A DNA stretch of 54,950 nucleotides from a bacterium (GCA_024742665.1 JANSYA010000018.1:1-54950), one strand, 5' to 3'; shown: positions 21,801 to 27,351, numbered from the stretch's first letter. Numbers and translations: made by a program. The notes: generated by a model not told the origin, from the sequence alone.

Positions 21801-22164
21801 GCTCGTTGAAATCCTGAAAGACCGGCTGGGCGAAGAGATCCCCGCCGCGAATGACGCCGTCGAAACCAGGCGTGCCCGCCAGAGTCATATGCAGCATGGC
21901 CGCAGTCGTAAACCAGGCGGTCGCGCGCATCATATTAGAAAAACGTTTCAAATACTCCGCCGCCTGCTTCGCGCCGCGGCGACGAAAGGCGCGGTTGCCC
22001 TCCGATAGCATCGCACCCTTGCTGTTCGCATCGCCGCCGACCGCGCTTCCCCCACCGGGCGCGCTCGCGGCAGCCTGCGCCGCATTTGTCGCCGCTATCA
22101 CCGCGGGAATGGGCGCGCGAACGGCGCCAGGCGTTTGGTTCGGGTTTTGAATCTGACCGATCAT
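6853..22164 (-). CDS. Giant 5,103-residue TIGR04388-like protein with C-terminal toxin domain
   Basis: Residues 1-58 are Pro/Ala/Gly-rich, then a basic stretch (59-80) and a hydrophobic segment (81-98) form an internal signal-like sequence. About 105-3300 is Ala/Glu/Asp/Arg-rich helical rod with Trp-Glu-rich coiled coils (about 430-520, again about 3760-3830). Hydrophobic patches lie at about 3355-3480 and 4211-4265. The only cysteines I found are C540 and C553. Residues 4334-4523 are the conserved pre-toxin segment, also present at 3176-3742. A second hydrophobic pre-toxin patch follows, then the last 120 residues: R-x-x-G-G-x-x-G-x-x-G-x-F-L-T, LAL, LPAGTVIWEG and PGGASQIWV, in the order seen in TNT-type NAD-glycohydrolase or related toxins. 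The start ATG overlaps the upstream stop by 4 bp, with GGAG 8 nt away. The length and layout recall the Leptospira long protein family; secretion route unknown. Confidence 0.75.
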   Translation of the reverse strand: MIGQIQNPNQTPGAVRAPIPAVIAATNAAQAAASAPGGGSAVGGDANSKGAMLSEGNRAFRRRGAKQAAEYLKRFSNMMRATAWFTTAAMLHMTLAGTPGFDGVIRGGDLFAQPVFQDFNERSENDANRYVDRARRLNDADAWNNYVQLGIASEFIEWEEDALEQVRQEFANIDEDESLDDTQKEFEKDLIRANYDAAVVQWEADAEDFIFEERGQYRAESAEVTIDPITEAEYAAIVADAQAALAAQQQLDLVGWDTAVDAGRTALEQRFEDSLADEMTRIRGENAGLTGDELAAFEAALAAKEAEVRGEFELRDNFYVLSARNNYVAEKRADDASARLFADQQSADNQGDALIADAAAALASETSDLVDQANSDLNELADVPDFDPSLLDELSGDWESKMEAVVDAGLRRWEETEEQLYSQRLVWLNETKRTRAEGEAIWKSNHEKLKAAREKWLADLQDKVTEGREEWQAKFAEFADSRLRAEQELQLYIQEEQMRRDAALAQLGDMVRGGGAALLEAKDGYNYYNNLVNNLPLSTCPADPNNRDSSLYCFYVDQRDEMGASLGRFQTILGGVEGVMRDNMHGAGNATGFLNDRRVYAGTLPAQVEAIAVGDYRGDLEALMEAQSEDFLLYQRDIDTLIDRNAVFTNRVAELQSGDAFDYASAGSIADLGELIAGLDGKYDDHVRELAAIVGQDRSALPDDAARLAAIKTDIGTWFADSSDENTRLKRETVNYFKDGLGGYFLSGNENDPYLMTQAEYEWELLRRERNYLAKRLHRAEAVKRYAELAEQFEAGLELAQVTAERTDVAQQRSDLRELAYMLIKGDLALDNRAKTNDPLYDPAVRDAEYLRLLSERGIDVNFLNTREADLAAESALLNSVGILGNPTAGELNTAVADIDAFLTSRVAEDQRATHRLTILRDKLLTYRDRVQAGEDPAVLANRWTIVGGGAASVRDEVEQLIADYDFNDLRDELDRVRLAVSEPTVAEYQAELYTIRADMQTNADALEIAREDVEIARERYRAALIDFEVLRAGNSDELIRIDVMNTTRQLTQVMNYMQTLENIPGFDTERYSVVEGARIEHLYEVSEQERATRDLQQTQNILRFVQGLEEAKTRLQNLDTLIGGTNINALDALARADALIAEEANLTNTTAADPVLRSQSGIAQAFASLGAARAAYATKTQELSDAIAAGDPAATIEDLRRQQSEAALLIDRSIEAIAAGIRGEETARRTAVHDLLGTAPANRDAILDQWSTGQSDLASRAYDRGADAAQAIDSFLNTHREKTYGELMQLANAQVAAAQGARNLNLARSGYGLDAAPASDALEIAEALRNYIAANRTAIDAVNTAPASGDFDQRTVADKWTAYLESVGRLVDDADFFEQFQNGIPDSANHAWIVNYRNDRTGLQGRLNGVLAQPNGNLQAAYAALSAADRGALGSYFLSSGQSGQSGIPAGSAVELREALQQIGESLETDLAATYGDYRGIYLRETAIAQQIELNAAGAEYNALNERLGAAQGERSDLMQYRDELTSERDALDPVADAARISQLDDQIDDIADRIAVLDARIATIETDIVAPEARYRQAMNTLQEINSPASTAPLFTELSAGLVGDSGGLQLMQWTVELLGQQQTQSDALRDTSASDQVKGIIGFYETDANGEILRNSAGDAIVSAEFQALGYSDPATDLGQALAGSQTGPNLERWSQRLIDWLRESEDTRVSGTQAGGAPGGEIDPEVTAAIRQLERGIMDLLAARRMIDNRSADMATLEAQARAQGEVYTTSTSKLGQLMIFESELQNAIDQAAGSGADPIEAALGYIEKNENREILRLFAGYNMNGQPDGVANADIQARVSELLILADRLRAARVDAVTTGIAGQYATALEDYLTVFSADPTLQPPDAQAYVAAFPEISGTAVVAAVGNVIADADYRANLWTWIDQNPGAARLYRSETIAVLHSSINEGAALQAEIAARLSALQSTIDNNLTVLMAEPGQLLTAARDREVTTSVADFLISYSTRADDARTAYLDDVAAVSDAENLGVAQGQLLAAVESELPGAIFNEIRLELRARIQAGAATTADLKTALTNYLNGMANPTATVALEDDLYARSLRGAVITAQYADTYEAADYPAALREMVLVREYEAANDRYDDYLARKSSDIESERSAAALDLRGLLGDMARYIAVRDFADYMAANDFASYIAGAEQNGGRGVDSYIAQYMVERGTSPELLGAGYAELYERLAQLEYQRLGVTPLSNAHVLDESQFAGEFRPVIVLAMARDYIARNGVTFSGATLADRQDEFKAVFEGVLDDAAYAHGGESLRQRLLAKSQLEAFELLTFNAIENGTATEEYLPVYLDQLRTDGELDNAVAAANDYLPDDLTNIAGYQAADHRAMAAAIDPRYATELGRLDVLLAANGNSSNASGLFLSDAEAEAVLNRAGYSATAGAERATLLNMIRANHSAAVLASQGQTTQPLDVLRQDRVLRELLPNTADRQALTNFYAGQGERFAKVEGLFFEELGQGGGAASGSELQAIAKEKRGEFLAALVSRSQGGTPALYAGMSADQRTAFDQMQTSLWAKLGAADSAALVANVSGYETAFDTRSAQELASSGIFDAFEAGAFAYLNRAADDTQLQAARQNRNGVMRAYLEALQVEAGVRGGLSAESATLLGGIPGLRALLEAAAEQANPATRELAEKEAVLIDRYLTQLMETDVERNYIDEILTDPALLDPFQRKGPTYGVSIRAAENQAVLQELTQALLGTVADHSRYLSNIDREYARERELTNRLKDFANQVGDDRLASRFAHYRTYIGTERKYQEDDHATHIANSGTQTFDEYSNGQILQADSLGLDVNTLFDDLNWEDQLLTDDSAIDGSVDLGTYTANPDDDITVDYKRIRTVADAADRNNADYNAELEYTFKEHLANHYLEAASNLNAAFANVFNATQMADARRATPPDERIAQQLTGYDADANAGVNDLTILQTIEQDATARIAAHGQIQIGEKQQRIEQGLATVARSGEQFADAGRRNQIRTIGQMAYLDSVMRPIADEYETAQTALGNLSDQEAALRNDYALANQNHVNALNEMAGRYRNYQAANGEYELRRSIQDYAETPYLINDGEDENTTIEDWANNAREEYRRAVLVLEQADANLKTAAYNVQTQDNLTEFYAIVTGLENNETYPPLAATERDRLLELRERKFTNNEALSAAEETELEELTHREMYERYSDVITARAEHIKHTMRMVRIHKAEEIIDAEMQRRQSVLEEKKQQFYTKLDGVFRVTGAQEANAEIMAARDAVYMRMAAQAETGDFNYMNEFKAWFWGSGGWASNMGQAAYGAALGGSQMQVTPTQVLEAATGQIGASLMPGADQSAIGLWLGTGGSLAAFSGFQGVYTGYLMSMMTHDLELVRNTITQALMAAMTASGMVQMAYAEALRAVLMSNPFTALPAMVTVRVIQTAAMAQITYAQSQMIVSQAQYTMALLNMIFMGAATFNAGYMPQIYDVMGKQKEYETAQAAVDYFGKVPDMETLKERMVQWGAQHTDNDSANNLYDLTDEDLKYLFDRNGAGDAVYQTQSGALQTLTSEEESESLDVDGFKAQVTFKDAFGRRYDPGTLTTTGGPRDGNAFIVGGERYTRVEEMQNNGTTVTKYAKIIADTEPAEDAYNMGSIMDMLVQHGTDLRNDRKQRYLAAGAAASNDATFLYQERDNTYDNLYANATDQDAGGREYTGYRITHADYVQNQSDVFNAELQQRVAVQNKEWDLRAQELQDRYEEWERKMDLLMARGRSSWGNAENRFLQEWREWERKIDNDEAEGNRKWDEQIATHFEKKQQWEEDVRDRASEENLTAVLTESVNELNNQIAIANQNMGANMASISTTAYVTQILAGLENDKPSFSEKFQSINDSIKDFKTRLSVSELSGANLGQAVTAVNGDYKEALRLHAKNLKVLANVKVFEEYRKLFDGFAAQLEDQNAIIDAQTQAAAYNAGFVRSGAFFVKSGSLSSSFGVVNAYEYFDTAGVLRDELAKSGFSEMSGGELTEYLEGKDDVEVQAYFHVQKLALQRVYEVLMGKGTQEERSESQDERVIGKFGTWAGRAPGGANGESNLASNAIQAGKIDLQDGGNALNAVKYLGFAGFGEQGVMGIRPGGAPLGFYPQLEMANMLMGQADSGELAGTSSELYDTMGIMGDVYRPIEAMINQYNVPLSFMNAYKNVELASKVDGKDAGYMWEAQAIDLLKAPITMAGGAMMTAGTIAIMTGIGAPLGAVLYLGGMALNALGNSVSVDARTGKRLTKMTDQAALNTGMTVLTSTLGGAAAAAQATGAAASTVSAFGSAGSGTSASIAAAQASNAASSVMSNMGTISQYAGLAGGVLQSGAVYNKHGSLTGLSFSGYRGANAAIGLGISVASSKIAGGLAENRGEPGGMFDFDPATLSGAMGQSVLSGAISSNMNIAAEYAKMQVWGAEHSNFNALSNPGLGNVGGFLGMALSAGITSSVQGKYRSKQEAAQQRARELLARGMKNEARDALAGAGYAYARREDVLNELEYESRNMDANDATRQAFAKAQAEGIVKGISKDGAEWTAMQKDFARMAQETGGNVSSADVDNYLIALNGGNPLTASSDDVRQAYLSEMKRWGDVEADRTNATNDIYWRAAQRNVYSFQKEFNIPLSVEEQKKMLRKVYEGLKDDYTVDEVLPAANEMRAIHENEDARVKAHKARLNWQANSGYNEFRRPTNLDYSKAAQWQDSIRRHYDSGLAGILSAKRTDVFTADDAAGASSDGWWHGFFAGEDVSYDAKANTSRFNTWEEKHIYQTNYNTFHRASRGSGNTAGKAWGEMAMAGLAAVDLASMAIPGAGLIARMATATVRIGIRASAKVAAKFIARDFIRDMRQQKLARDMFGGVAKVGRAEGLLGPAATLGATQRAHMSVMNAELKAIMKAQADDALRGGNAAIGKANYSTRDFTERLLAGERLQTDSWLEDGFNAIALKSGKGAQLASKYQQLPTAIADTFAGNPVRKVLIKDRIVSRVSGGQSGRVGKFLTADDYTSVGRRTARKELALLPQWGNTMTRIGNVRLPAGTVIWEGRAGVQISGSGKVLPGGASQIWVEGRLQQSWFAKTKALLRGRAP
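8596..9165 (-). repeat. Conserved pre-toxin segment, copy 2 (within the giant gene)
   Basis: Codes for residues 4334-4523 of the giant protein and matches the start of the orphan module at 3176-3742. The segment is Gly/Ala/Ser-rich and hydrophobic with conserved SGAMGQS[VI]LSGAISSNMN, and ends at ARREDVLNEL, after which the toxin passengers differ. By analogy with CdiA and Rhs systems, this would be the constant end that accepts alternative tips. Confidence 0.8.
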
Positions 22165-23159
22165 GTGAAATCTCCAGAGGAAGGCGCGCCCTCATGCGAA
22201 GGCCGCCGCGCCGGGGTACGGCGCGCAGGTTGGTTGAAAACAGTAGCGAAAAAGAAATGCGGGCGCGATGCCGCAGTCAGAAGCTGAGAAGTATAATAGA
22301 AGAAACGAGGCGGGAGTAGCGAAATCGAATTCAAATTCGGCGCGCCGCCGGCATAACCCTGACGCAAAGCGTGGTATTCCAGATCAAGGGCGCTGCGTGC
22401 TTGGTTCCGTCGCGCGCAATCCCCGTAGATTCTATGCAAAGACGAACGCCGGATCGGCGCCCGCGAAAATATCGCGCGCTGCTGCCCGACTTCCGACGCG
22501 ATCCTCAGGCGGCTGCGCTCGGGCGCTCCGGCATGGGCGCGCTCGCCGATCGTCAGGCCCGGTTGCGGCAGCGAAAGCGGCGGTGCAGCTTTCTTCTCCA
22601 GGGCGCTCGGAACCCGCAGCGCCCGGACGTGCTCCGCCGCAAGCTGTCGCAGCTTCTGGCGTTCATCCCGCACGCGTTCGTAGGCCTGGAGCTCAGCCGC
22701 AATAAAGTGGGCGTCCGCAGCCGCGTGCCTGATGAACGCCTGCTCGGGAAGCGATCGAGCCGGCACTGGCGACTCATGCTTCGAATGCGACCGGGAGAGC
22801 CACGCGCTGCTTGCCAGCAGTCGGTCGATTTCGTCGAGTTCCGATTGCACCAACCCCGGGGAAACCACAGGTCGATCCAGTTTCAGCGAGTCCGCGTCGG
22901 CGGTTGTCATCGGTGCGCTTTGCACGCCGGGGAGCGCACTTGCACGCCCGTCTTTCGCGTTCGCGCCTGCTTGAGACAGCTTCGCTCCCTCTGGAGTCGC
23001 GTTCGCGCCAATTGCAACACCAAACATCGCCGCGCAGGAGAGCGCCGCGAACACACAGCCGTGTGTTAACGTAACCATCGATTGAATTCTTTGCCAAACT
23101 CCGGTCACTCTTTGTATCCGACGAATCTTCGCCCCGTTATCCAGCGGAGGAATCATCAT
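22161..23159 (-). CDS. Probably exported partner protein of the giant gene
   Basis: 332 residues from ATG 23159; TTG 23168 and ATG 23078 are alternatives, none with a clear ribosome site. The N-terminus has a basic part (KIRRIQR), a hydrophobic segment (CVFAALSCAAMFGVAIGANA) and a plausible cleavage after ANA, so export is likely. The mature part is Arg/Ala/Ser-rich with a helical stretch (about 170-225, AELQAYERVRDERQKLRQL) and a Tyr/Phe-rich region near the end. Its stop overlaps the start of the giant gene by 4 bp, so the two are co-translated. A chaperone or secretion aid is possible, but nothing in the sequence shows it. No family recognised. Confidence 0.6.
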   Translation of the reverse strand: MMIPPLDNGAKIRRIQRVTGVWQRIQSMVTLTHGCVFAALSCAAMFGVAIGANATPEGAKLSQAGANAKDGRASALPGVQSAPMTTADADSLKLDRPVVSPGLVQSELDEIDRLLASSAWLSRSHSKHESPVPARSLPEQAFIRHAAADAHFIAAELQAYERVRDERQKLRQLAAEHVRALRVPSALEKKAAPPLSLPQPGLTIGERAHAGAPERSRLRIASEVGQQRAIFSRAPIRRSSLHRIYGDCARRNQARSALDLEYHALRQGYAGGAPNLNSISLLPPRFFYYTSQLLTAASRPHFFFATVFNQPARRTPARRPSHEGAPSSGDFT

Positions 23160-23282
23160 TTTTTGCAAGTGATTATTGGCCAGTCACACGAGAAAAACGT
23201 GCATAATTCCACGCATACTCTTACTCATCGTCGACTAACATTCAGCCTGGCGCACTCACCGGGCGGGCTGCCTTTTTGAAGA
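23160..23282. other. Intergenic region upstream of the giant-gene operon
   Basis: About 120 bp between the kinase stop and the start of the giant-operon gene; it must hold the promoter if the two units are separate. I could not pick a convincing -35/-10 pair. A short CAGCC/GGCTG inverted repeat with a long loop is present near 23246-23274 but lacks a T-run. Confidence 0.3.
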
Positions 23283-24437
23283 TCAAATAAAGAGCTGCGT
23301 CAGTCGCCAGTCCGGATCGCGCAGAGCGTCGGCCGCGGCGTTCACGACCGCGCGAAACGCGGGGTCGGCCATCGTTTGATTTTCAAAAAGATAGCCCGCC
23401 TGAAAGGGTCCCGCAGTGCGCATTAAGATTTCGCAGGCGAAGTGGATCGCGCTGTCGGCGTGCAGGCTCTCGTCCTGATCGCCGAGCATCCGCAGATAGG
23501 TTTCCAGAAAAGCGCGGCCGACCGCCGCCGCGCGATCACCTTCCGAAGCCTTGCGCCCGACCGCGACGCGCATAAACAAATGCGCGGCCAGATGCGCGAC
23601 GTCCTGCACCGGCCGGCCGTAGTGCGCGAACTCCCAGTCGATCAGACCGATGCCGGCACGATCATCGTCCGCGAGCAGAACCGACGCCGGCCACAGATCG
23701 CCCATCGTCAAACCGACGCCCGGGCCAAGCAGGCGCTGCCCGAAGGCCGCCGCGCGCTCGCCCAGCTTCCGCCAGTCCGCGACGCCCACCCGCCGCAGCG
23801 AATCCGCCGCGCCGCGATATTGAATTTCCGCGCGCGTCGCCTGGACCGCGTCGTTGCGAAACTCATTCGCGTCGCCGGCCGAAATTTTCAGCGAGTGCAG
23901 CGTTGCCAGCCAGCGCCCCAGCGCCCCGCCGATCGCGCGAAAATCCCACAGGCTCGCTTCGGACGCCGCCGCAATCGCATCGCCAAGATCGAGTCCGGCG
24001 CCCAGGTCTTCCATGAGAATCACGGCGCGCGACGCGTCGTACAGGTACAGCTGCGGCACGCGCACCTTCAGCGGCGCGCTCCCGGTCGCACGATCGTCCG
24101 GGCCGCAGTTCCAGATCTCCCGATCCGTTGAACGCAAATAATCGAGCGCGCGCGCTTCGAAGCGCAGCCGCCCCGGATCCAGCGCGATGTCCGGACGCCG
24201 GGCGGCATAGGGCGGCGCATGTTTGACGATCAGCGTCGCCGATGCCCGCCCTTCGCCGCGCCAGGCCCCGGCGCCGACGATCGCGCCAAAAAGATCGCGC
24301 GGCATACGGACCCGCCAGACCCGGTTCAGATAGCCGCCCGACAGCGGCTCCGCGTGAATCAGATCCGTCGCAGCAGACCCGGCGCGCTCCGCGAGATACT
24401 CCGCGACGTCCTTTACGCCTGTGAACTCAGTCGCCAA
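23283..24437 (-). CDS. APH/5-methylthioribose-kinase-like phosphotransferase
   Basis: 384 residues. It has the protein-kinase-like fold of aminoglycoside phosphotransferases and MtnK: a Gly-rich nucleotide loop (PLSGGYLNRVWRV), a lysine strand (TLIVKHAPP), then M245-G-D247-L-W-P-A-S252 as the catalytic loop and IDWEFAHYG (D267) as the metal-binding Asp. The S at the loop end and the DxEFAxYG motif are typical of MtnK, but His of HGD is replaced by Met. The TTG start at 24437 overlaps the phosphorylase gene by 11 bp; the longer frame from 24497 would start inside that gene. Coupled to a nucleoside phosphorylase, it may phosphorylate ribose or methylthioribose. Confidence 0.7.
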   Translation of the reverse strand: MATEFTGVKDVAEYLAERAGSAATDLIHAEPLSGGYLNRVWRVRMPRDLFGAIVGAGAWRGEGRASATLIVKHAPPYAARRPDIALDPGRLRFEARALDYLRSTDREIWNCGPDDRATGSAPLKVRVPQLYLYDASRAVILMEDLGAGLDLGDAIAAASEASLWDFRAIGGALGRWLATLHSLKISAGDANEFRNDAVQATRAEIQYRGAADSLRRVGVADWRKLGERAAAFGQRLLGPGVGLTMGDLWPASVLLADDDRAGIGLIDWEFAHYGRPVQDVAHLAAHLFMRVAVGRKASEGDRAAAVGRAFLETYLRMLGDQDESLHADSAIHFACEILMRTAGPFQAGYLFENQTMADPAFRAVVNAAADALRDPDWRLTQLFI

Positions 24438-25239
24438 AGCGAAAGATCCGGTTGCCCGCCGGCACCGGCCGCGCCTCCGCCAGAAAATCCAGGACAATGC
24501 GCTCCTGGGCCGCGCGGGACAGCACCAGAGATTCCTTTAAGTCTGTACGATCTGTACTTACTCCCGAAGAATATTTGTGGCCGACGACCAGGCCCACCGT
24601 GGGAATTTCCAGCTCGGCGGCCAGCACGACCTCCGGCGCCAGAGTCATCGAATTGACCTGCGCCCCCAGACTCGACCAGTAGCGGTTCTCGGCCCGGGTC
24701 TTCGTACGCGGGCCGCCGACGTACGCGAAGATCACGTCCCGCGCGGCGGGCGAGGCATGCCGATCGCAGAGCGCCGCCACCTGATCGCTGAGAGCCTGCG
24801 AGAACAGGCCCTCTTCCAGCACCAGGTGCCCCTGCCCCGGCGTCGGGGCGTCAAAGAGAGTGCAGGCCGAACCGTCGGGCAGCCGATTGTCGGGCATCAG
24901 CAGATCGCCCAAAAGCAGCGGGCGATACAGCGGCAAATCGCCGTCCATCACCCCGACCGAACTGGTGACCATGAGCGACTCGCAGCCCAGGGCCCGCAAA
25001 CTCATGGCCAGGGCGCGGTAGTTGACCTGGTTCGGCAGCAGGCTGTGCGGCAGGCCGTGGCGAAAGATGACGGCGGCGCTGCGCTCCAGGCCCCGCACAT
25101 AGTGCACGGTCTGCGGGCCGTGAGATGTTTCGACTTCCCGTGGCTCCAGGGTGAGGCCGGAAGGCGTACTCGAAAAATCAAAGGCGCTGCCGAGAATCGC
25201 CACGGCGCTGGCCTGTGCTGTGCTTTCAGATAATTGCAT
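24427..25239 (-). CDS. MTA/purine-nucleoside phosphorylase family (MtnP-like)
   Basis: 270 residues of the nucleoside phosphorylase fold, splitting methylthioadenosine or a purine nucleoside with phosphate into base and sugar 1-phosphate in the cytoplasm. Family landmarks are the N-terminal VAILGSAF strand, the phosphate/pentose-binding RHG (RHGLPHSLLPNQVNYRA), VTSSVGVM, and the base-binding GPRTKTRAENRYW…GAQVNSMTLAPEVVLAAEL. The exact substrate cannot be read from sequence; MTA is favoured by the MtnK-like neighbour. It follows the symporter gene by 14 bp and overlaps the kinase gene. Confidence 0.8.
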   Translation of the reverse strand: MQLSESTAQASAVAILGSAFDFSSTPSGLTLEPREVETSHGPQTVHYVRGLERSAAVIFRHGLPHSLLPNQVNYRALAMSLRALGCESLMVTSSVGVMDGDLPLYRPLLLGDLLMPDNRLPDGSACTLFDAPTPGQGHLVLEEGLFSQALSDQVAALCDRHASPAARDVIFAYVGGPRTKTRAENRYWSSLGAQVNSMTLAPEVVLAAELEIPTVGLVVGHKYSSGVSTDRTDLKESLVLSRAAQERIVLDFLAEARPVPAGNRIFRFGD

Positions 25240-25253
25240 TTACTTAATTTTAT

Positions 25254-26699
25254 TTATATTTCGCGCGCGGTCGCCACGGGCGGCCAGAGCAGGCTGCCGG
25301 CGATCCCAACGGCGAAGATCGCCGGCAGACCGTAGACGACCCAGTACCAGGTATACATGCCCGCTTCCCCGAAGTACAGATAGCTGAACACGCCCCAGGC
25401 CAGGCCGACCAGCACGCTGGCGAAGGCGCCGACCTTCGATGCTCGCGGCCAATAAAATGCTCCGAGCAGCGCGAATGAAAGCGCGGCCACGGGGATATTC
25501 GCCAGGATCAATTTATCCAGCACGCGATCGATGGCGACGTTCGCCAGCACCAGACTGATCGCGGCGCAGGCTCCCGTAATCGCAATATCGCCCCGGAGTC
25601 GCTTCTGAGCGGGATCGGTCGATTCCCCGGACGCCGCGGCTCCTTTCGTCGACTGCAGCGCGACGCCCCCGCCCAGAAAATCCGTGCGCAGCATTGCCGT
25701 CATCGCGTTCCACACGCCCGCCAGAGTTGTAGCGCCCGCGAGTAAAAACAGTCCGTACGCGACGCCCCGCACGCCGGCGGGCGCGAAGAGCTGCACGGCG
25801 GCCGGCAGCGCCGTCTCGGGGTTCTCGACCGACAGCCCGCGCAGGCGGGCGAAGTACACGGCCGCGACCATCGCGCCGTACAGCGCGAAGACAATCACCG
25901 CCGAAAGCGCGACCGATGCGAAGGCGACCTTTTCGCTGCGGGCCGCGAAAATCTTCTGACCGTACCAGGGCGCCAGAATGTACGTGAACATGGTCAACAG
26001 CACAAGCGAAAATACGAAAGCCGGAGGCAAAGCCGCCCGCCCCGCTTCGAAAGAAATCTTTTTGGCTTCGCCAGCGCCTGCGTCCGCAAGCTCTCCCGGC
26101 GCCGCAAAGCCGATCGCGTATACGATCGCCGGGATGACCAGGCACACCGCGACAAAGCTCACAATATCCGTGCGAATCACCGCCAGCAGGCCGCCCCGCA
26201 GAGTAATCAAAAGCACCAGGCCCACGATCGCCACGGACAGCGCGAGTTCCCCGATCTCCGGCGCCAGGGGTCCGAAGATTAGCACCAGGGAACGAATATA
26301 GGTCGCGCTGAAGCCGGCCATCGCCAGAAGCAGCGCGGCGCTGGCCGTGCGACCGAGCAACACTCCGTAGCGCAGTGTAAACAGCTCCGCCACCGAAGAG
26401 CCGTCGAAACGTTTCCAGTGCCGCGCGACGACCAGGGCGTAAAAAGCAAGACCGGCCAGAAATACGAAGGGCAGACTGAGCCCCCACCAGCCCGCAAAAA
26501 ATCCAACGGAAGAAAAGGCCAGCAGCGTCGTCGGATTAAACTCCGTCATAACCAGCGTCGCCGTCAGGGCGAAGAGGCCGGTCCGGCGCGAGGCGAAGAG
26601 ATAGGCGGACTCATCCCGCGTACGCAGACTGCGATAGAGACCGCTGAAAACAAGCAGCGCGATCAGGCTCCCGAAGCCGATCCAGTCCAGGGCAAGCAT
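25254..26699 (-). CDS. Sodium:solute symporter (SSS family)
   Basis: 481 residues with about 12-13 hydrophobic segments throughout, starting MLALDWIGFGSLIALLVFSGLY, the typical SSS entry helix. Features include the AF-S-VGF-AGWWGLSLPF loop, SSVAELFTLRYG after TM3 and a long middle segment with LAPWYGQKIFAARSEKVAF, all as in PutP/PanF-like carriers. The substrate is unknown; being first in an operon with a nucleoside phosphorylase and a sugar kinase, uptake of nucleosides, methylthioribose-type sugars or similar is the best guess. AGGAA lies about 12 nt before the start. Confidence 0.85.
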   Translation of the reverse strand: MLALDWIGFGSLIALLVFSGLYRSLRTRDESAYLFASRRTGLFALTATLVMTEFNPTTLLAFSSVGFFAGWWGLSLPFVFLAGLAFYALVVARHWKRFDGSSVAELFTLRYGVLLGRTASAALLLAMAGFSATYIRSLVLIFGPLAPEIGELALSVAIVGLVLLITLRGGLLAVIRTDIVSFVAVCLVIPAIVYAIGFAAPGELADAGAGEAKKISFEAGRAALPPAFVFSLVLLTMFTYILAPWYGQKIFAARSEKVAFASVALSAVIVFALYGAMVAAVYFARLRGLSVENPETALPAAVQLFAPAGVRGVAYGLFLLAGATTLAGVWNAMTAMLRTDFLGGGVALQSTKGAAASGESTDPAQKRLRGDIAITGACAAISLVLANVAIDRVLDKLILANIPVAALSFALLGAFYWPRASKVGAFASVLVGLAWGVFSYLYFGEAGMYTWYWVVYGLPAIFAVGIAGSLLWPPVATAREI

Positions 26700-26755
26700 C
26701 TCGCTTTAGATTCCTGTGGCGACGGCTGGTTTCGAAAGAGTAGCCGCCGCGCGCT

Positions 26756-27046
26756 TCAATCGAACTGTTTTTTGATTTCGTCGGGCAGCGCGATCTCGCC
26801 GAATTTCGCTTCGTACTCGGCCAGGTTTTTCGCCAGCGCTTTCGAGAGCGTCCAGGCCGTCTGGGGACTCATGCGCACGTTCACCGCGCCTTTAAGATTC
26901 TGGGCCGAATCGACGAGCAGATTCTGCAGCTCGACTTCGAAAGGCGAAACGTTAATCGCGATGGAATTCGCGTAGAATTCGGGAATCGGCGGGGCTTCGC
27001 CGTTCTGGGATGCGAGCGGGTTTTCAGGTTGTTGGGCTGACTTCAT
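26756..27046 (-). CDS. DUF3467 family protein
   Basis: 96 residues. The central part fits DUF3467: FYANSIAINVSPFEVELQ, then VNVRMSPQTAWTLSKALAKNL and YEAKFGEI. The family is small, soluble, widespread and of unknown function. It lies between the symporter and parB on the same strand, but 305 bp from parB, so an independent promoter is likely. No obvious ribosome site. Confidence 0.75.
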   Translation of the reverse strand: MKSAQQPENPLASQNGEAPPIPEFYANSIAINVSPFEVELQNLLVDSAQNLKGAVNVRMSPQTAWTLSKALAKNLAEYEAKFGEIALPDEIKKQFD

Positions 27047-27351
27047 ATATTAAAAATCCGTGAGTAATTCAAGATGCGAGCTTTTGCACAGGCTGCCCCC
27101 CTCCCCCGCAGCCGCGAGCAATTTTTGGCGTCTGGAATTCGCCCCAATCCCCCGATCCTGCCCGGCGCAGGCCGGGCCGTCGCAGCGCGCGGGGACCGGA
27201 CGATTCGAGCGCCGCAGGCCCGGGACAGCCGGCTGAACCGCAAGCCGCCGACGGGCACCATCAGGCGCGCAACGAAGCCAAACACGAGGGCGACCGCAGC
27301 CCTAATTTCATATCAGATAATATTAGCGAGCGGCGCAAGCGGCCCAGGTGA
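27047..27351. other. Gene-free region between parB and DUF3467
   Basis: 305 bp without a believable gene. A GC-rich hairpin at 27160-27177 (GCCCGGC/GCCGGGC, 4-nt loop) lies downstream of parB, but no T-run follows on the minus strand, so a terminator role is weak. Open frames across it on both strands have compositions typical of shadows (Arg/Pro/Ala runs). A further copy of the parAB palindrome is not present. Confidence 0.5.

Noticed and set aside
25513..26487. Second minus-strand frame within the symporter gene
   Set aside because: Gly/Arg-rich out-of-frame reading of the symporter, without hydrophobic segments.
27160..27177. Terminator after parB
   Set aside because: A GC-rich 7-bp stem exists but is not followed by T residues on the minus strand and lies about 175 bp from the stop codon.
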